Positions 61,752 to 64,000 of a stretch of DNA of 64,000 nt are shown here, piece after piece. Source of the DNA: Calothrix sp. NIES-4105 (GTDB lineage Bacteria; Cyanobacteriota; Cyanobacteriia; Cyanobacteriales; Nostocaceae); assembly GCF_002368415.1 (NCBI RefSeq), contig NZ_AP018291.1:186001-250000 (forward strand). The letters are read 5' to 3'. The stretch's first letter is position 1. Each line of letters starts with the position of its first letter. Under the pieces are notes generated by a model, which saw only the letters and a program-made list of their open reading frames with translations, was not told where the DNA came from and did not search any database. Position numbers and translations under genes: made by a program.

Positions 61752-62954
61752 TTATAGCCCCAATTCTTCACGCAATCGTTTTAAGTCTACTTGTTCTATT
61801 GTCTCTTCTACTTCTACTTGAGTTTTTACAGTTAAAGTTTTCTGATTTTTATTTTTACTTTCTTCATGTCTTGGCGGTAGTGGCTCAACACGCTTTTGCT
61901 CGGTGTGACGTCGTTCTGCTTTTGTCTTATCCTTTTTATTTTTTAGGAAATCCCGGCGCCTAATAACTTCTTCGTAAATTGAAATATTATTGATTCCTTT
62001 ACCGCTGTTCTCAGCTTTTTGACGTGCATACTTAACTTCTTCAATAGATATCCTTTCAGCTTCTAAACCAACAGCGTAAGCACGCGCCAAAAATAATTAT
62101 TTGTTATTTTTTCGACCGTATACCAAAACCAAAGTGATATCTCTGGGGTCATACCTTAAGATGACTTTTTCACCTGCGTAAGCTCCTAAATTTTCTCCCC
62201 TGTAGCGAAGACCAGAAAAATTGAGATAGCCACTGTCATATACTACCCGCTCTGTTGCTTTCATCAAGCAAACATCAAGGTCTCTTTCGCTTAATAACGT
62301 AGGAGGTGACTGTAGCCCTTGTTCCCAACGTTCAACTCGGCTTTGCTTTGAAGTTAGGGGATTTGCTTGACTTCTAGCATCTGGTTTTTGATTGTAATTG
62401 TCAACTATGTACCCCAAAATGAGTTTTTCTAACTCTGAGAGTGTTATGCAAGCTTTTTCTTCTGCATCCTCCGGACGATCTTTCACGCTTGACCCCGTAT
62501 AACCAGGCATTTCGGAAAGCAAGCCACTCAAAGTTCTAAAAGGTCTTTCTACAATTCCTCCTTGCGAGGGGTGACTTCTAAGTATAGGCTCAAAATTTAA
62601 TTGGTCAGAAATCCATTCCACCAAATGTTTTGAACGAAAGTCTTTACCTCCGTCAGTAAAAACATATTTAGGCACCCCATAAGCACTCCATTTACAACGA
62701 AGCTCGTATTCAGAACCATAGCGTTTTGGCAAAATCCCATTACGCAATGACAATGCGACAACTTGAGAACTAGGTGGATTAAATCCTAGACGAAATCCAA
62801 CTATGCAGCGAGAGTAGCAATCTATTACCGTAGTTAAGTTAGGACGACCGATTTCTTCGCCATCCTCATCAACCAAAAGGATATCAGCTTTAGTGTGATC
62901 AATTTGCCAAACTTGGTTACTGTACTTAATAGATATTTCTCGACATAAGCCAGT
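61752..62954 (-). pseudogene. tnsB: TnsB transposase, N-terminally truncated with internal stop
   Basis: A 400-codon frame; V-K TnsB has about 580. The frame opens at a truncation point near 62954 inside the protein: YSNQVWQIDHTKADILLVDE contains the first catalytic Asp, VFTDGGKDFRS the second, SQGGIVERPFRTLS the Glu. The N-terminal DNA-binding domains are gone and there is no proper start. TAA at 62097-62099 interrupts GRKNNK*LFLARAYAVGLEA, where a Glu or Gln codon is expected. The C-terminal TnsC-interacting tail (RVEPLPPRHEESKNK and LKRLREELGL) is preserved. Inactive as it stands. Confidence 0.92.
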
Positions 62955-62972
62955 TTATTTTGTTAATTTTTA

Positions 62973-63452
62973 CTAATTTGATTTGATTTGTGCGTAGCGT
63001 TTTGAAGTCAACCGTTTGATGTCATCACGGTTTTTATTCGCTTCAATTATTACTTGTTCAAGGTCGTATCCTGATGCTACACCGATATATAAGTCTACTT
63101 CTGATAAATCGATACGCTGCTTAATTTTGAGTGCATCTGATAGATTGCAATCTTCAAGTAAAACTAGAAATTCATCACCTCCAACACGATAAACATTGTC
63201 TTTATCACGAACAATCTTCTTTAGCAAAGATGCAACCCTGATGATTAATGCGTTACCATCTTCATAGCTTTTTTCTAGGTTTACTCTTTGTAAACCTTTA
63301 ATATCTACAGCTATTACAGCTATTTGGCGAGGCTGATTTAACAAAGTTTCTTGGAGTGCGTAATGGTTGAGACACCCTGAAAGCGAATCATGCCTTGCTA
63401 GTCTTTCTAGTTCCCTAATTCTTTGAAGTAAATGAGCTATAACTTGTATCAT
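62973..63452 (-). CDS. GGDEF-domain protein (diguanylate cyclase-like)
   Basis: 159 residues. HDSLSGCLNHYALQETLLNQ, IAVIAVDIKGLQRVN and YRVGGDEFLVLLEDCNL: the GGDEF active site is intact, with a shortened domain (~150 residues) and no sensory domain. It could make cyclic di-GMP. Start overlaps the upstream small gene by 4 bp (ATGA). The gene ends 18 bp from the tnsB truncation point, so it belongs to whatever replaced the transposon end. Confidence 0.85.
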   Translation of the reverse strand: MIQVIAHLLQRIRELERLARHDSLSGCLNHYALQETLLNQPRQIAVIAVDIKGLQRVNLEKSYEDGNALIIRVASLLKKIVRDKDNVYRVGGDEFLVLLEDCNLSDALKIKQRIDLSEVDLYIGVASGYDLEQVIIEANKNRDDIKRLTSKRYAQIKSN

Positions 63453-63664
63453 GCTTTTGCTTGCGTCACTAAATAAAGTTGACCATTAATTACCAAATAA
63501 AGTCCACCACTGTCAGAGCCATTCCTACACCTATGTGTTTTTGGAGTCTGCCCTCTTTTACACCAAGGAATATCTGGAACTCCCTCCAAAGACTCAGCTT
63601 GGCTTTTACTTGCAAGTAAGAGCATAGACACTAATAAAATTTCTACTAAAATTATTGGTTTCAT
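63449..63664 (-). CDS. Small secreted protein
   Basis: 71 residues. Signal peptide ILVEILLVSMLLLASKSQAE, then a ~47-residue mature part with two Cys (PWCKRGQTPKTHRC) and GGLYLVINGQLYLVTQ. Overlaps the GGDEF gene by 4 bp, so both are translated from one message. Unknown function. Confidence 0.6.
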   Translation of the reverse strand: MKPIILVEILLVSMLLLASKSQAESLEGVPDIPWCKRGQTPKTHRCRNGSDSGGLYLVINGQLYLVTQAKA

Positions 63665-63680
63665 TTTACTTATTTCTAGT

Positions 63681-63971
63681 TTAATGAATTACAGCGGATG
63701 GATTATTATTTGTAGCTCTAAGATTTAATGACAAAATATTTATCCAATTATCAGGCACCATCTTTTTGTTAACTCGAACCTCTTTAGCTTCAAGCCATCT
63801 ACTGGCTAGCTGGCGCCCAAAGCTAATTACTTCATCGTCAGAGCCAAATTCATCATGCTCTTCACGATAAATTGTCCATTCTTTCCCATCTACCACTATT
63901 TGGTATACGGATTTAATGCAATTCATCGTAATTAAAGCTGCGACTGCTTCAAGACAACTCTTCGCTTTCAT
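63681..63971 (-). CDS. Small hypothetical protein
   Basis: 96 residues; begins ATG at 63971 close to the window end. Segments SVYQIVVDGKEWTIYREEHD and ISFGRQLASRWLEAKEVRVN suggest a small alpha/beta fold. 16 bp upstream of the secreted-protein gene, probably the same operon. No family recognised. Confidence 0.5.
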   Translation of the reverse strand: MKAKSCLEAVAALITMNCIKSVYQIVVDGKEWTIYREEHDEFGSDDEVISFGRQLASRWLEAKEVRVNKKMVPDNWINILSLNLRATNNNPSAVIH

Positions 63972-64000
63972 TGAAATACCTGTTTTTGATGAGGCAGGCC

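Larger units (their letters stand above)
42310..62954 (-). mobile_element. Degenerate type V-K CRISPR-associated Tn7-like transposon carrying arsenic resistance
   Basis: In minus-strand order: tnsB, tnsC, tniQ, cargo, cas12k, tracrRNA, CRISPR array, transposon end. This is the canonical V-K order. Every guide or transposition component shows damage: tnsB truncated and stopped, tniQ stopped, tnsC Walker B changed, cas12k reduced to a third, tracrRNA interrupted. The cargo genes are mostly intact. Expected left end upstream of tnsB is lost or outside, where GGDEF and small genes abut directly. Confidence 0.9.

Overview
Organism and replicon. The genes (CHASE2 sensor kinase, DUF928, CHAT-TPR protein, two-partner secretion, type V-K CRISPR-associated transposon, Nostoc-type plasmid genes) point to a filamentous cyanobacterium, probably Nostocales. 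A MobV relaxase, a tyrosine recombinase, pRiA4b ORF-3-like proteins and many decayed small genes suggest a large plasmid or an integrated plasmid; no replication initiator, rRNA or tRNA was seen. The usual cyanobacterial repeat HIP1 (GCGATCGC) was not seen, whereas GGCGCC and GCGCGC/CGCGCG are extremely common.

Layout. 1-4.6 kb: siderophore/iron uptake (end of a TonB-dependent receptor, a [2Fe-2S] thioredoxin-like protein, FecB-type lipoprotein, FecCD permease) with no ATPase gene. 4.6-5.1 kb: a scar made of IS1634-family transposase pieces around a duplicate of sequence from 30 kb. 5.3-23.7 kb: a surface/secretion island with a response regulator, CHASE2 histidine kinase, DUF928 protein, CHAT protease-like protein, double-glycine leader peptide with C39 ABC exporter and HlyD protein, TpsA-like adhesin, dynamin-like GTPase and TpsB/FhaC transporter. 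23.7-30.2 kb: decayed plasmid backbone (integrase, frameshifted GNAT and other small genes, MobV-TOPRIM relaxase). 30.2-42.2 kb: clostripain-like peptidase, HEAT-like protein, pRiA4b ORF-3 proteins, N-truncated DpdA-like protein, a TnpB/Cas12-like nuclease without zinc finger, a C5 DNA methyltransferase, and hypothetical proteins.

42.3-62.95 kb: the most striking part, a decayed type V-K CAST read on the minus strand: tnsB (N-truncated, internal stop), tnsC (Walker B Glu to Gln), tniQ (internal stop), about 15 kb of arsenic-resistance cargo, a cas12k C-terminal remnant, tracrRNA (interrupted by a MITE-like insert), a four-repeat CRISPR array and a transposon end at about 42310. One spacer matches, with 32 of 36 bases and a perfect 20-base PAM-proximal seed next to a GTA PAM, the sequence only 22 bp outside that end. 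This is a preserved trace of RNA-guided insertion into a protein-coding gene.

Cargo. Arsenate handling: LMW-phosphatase-type ArsC, two PstS-like binding proteins, GAPDH plus ArsJ. Arsenite efflux: Acr3, a second Acr3 lacking the conserved cysteine, an aquaporin. Organoarsenicals: ArsH and a truncated ArsM. Three ArsR-family regulators and two operator families, ATCAA-N6-TTGAT and ATCGTATATYGACGAT, lie before the relevant genes. Beyond 62.95 kb a GGDEF gene and two small genes abut the truncated tnsB; the other transposon end is not visible.
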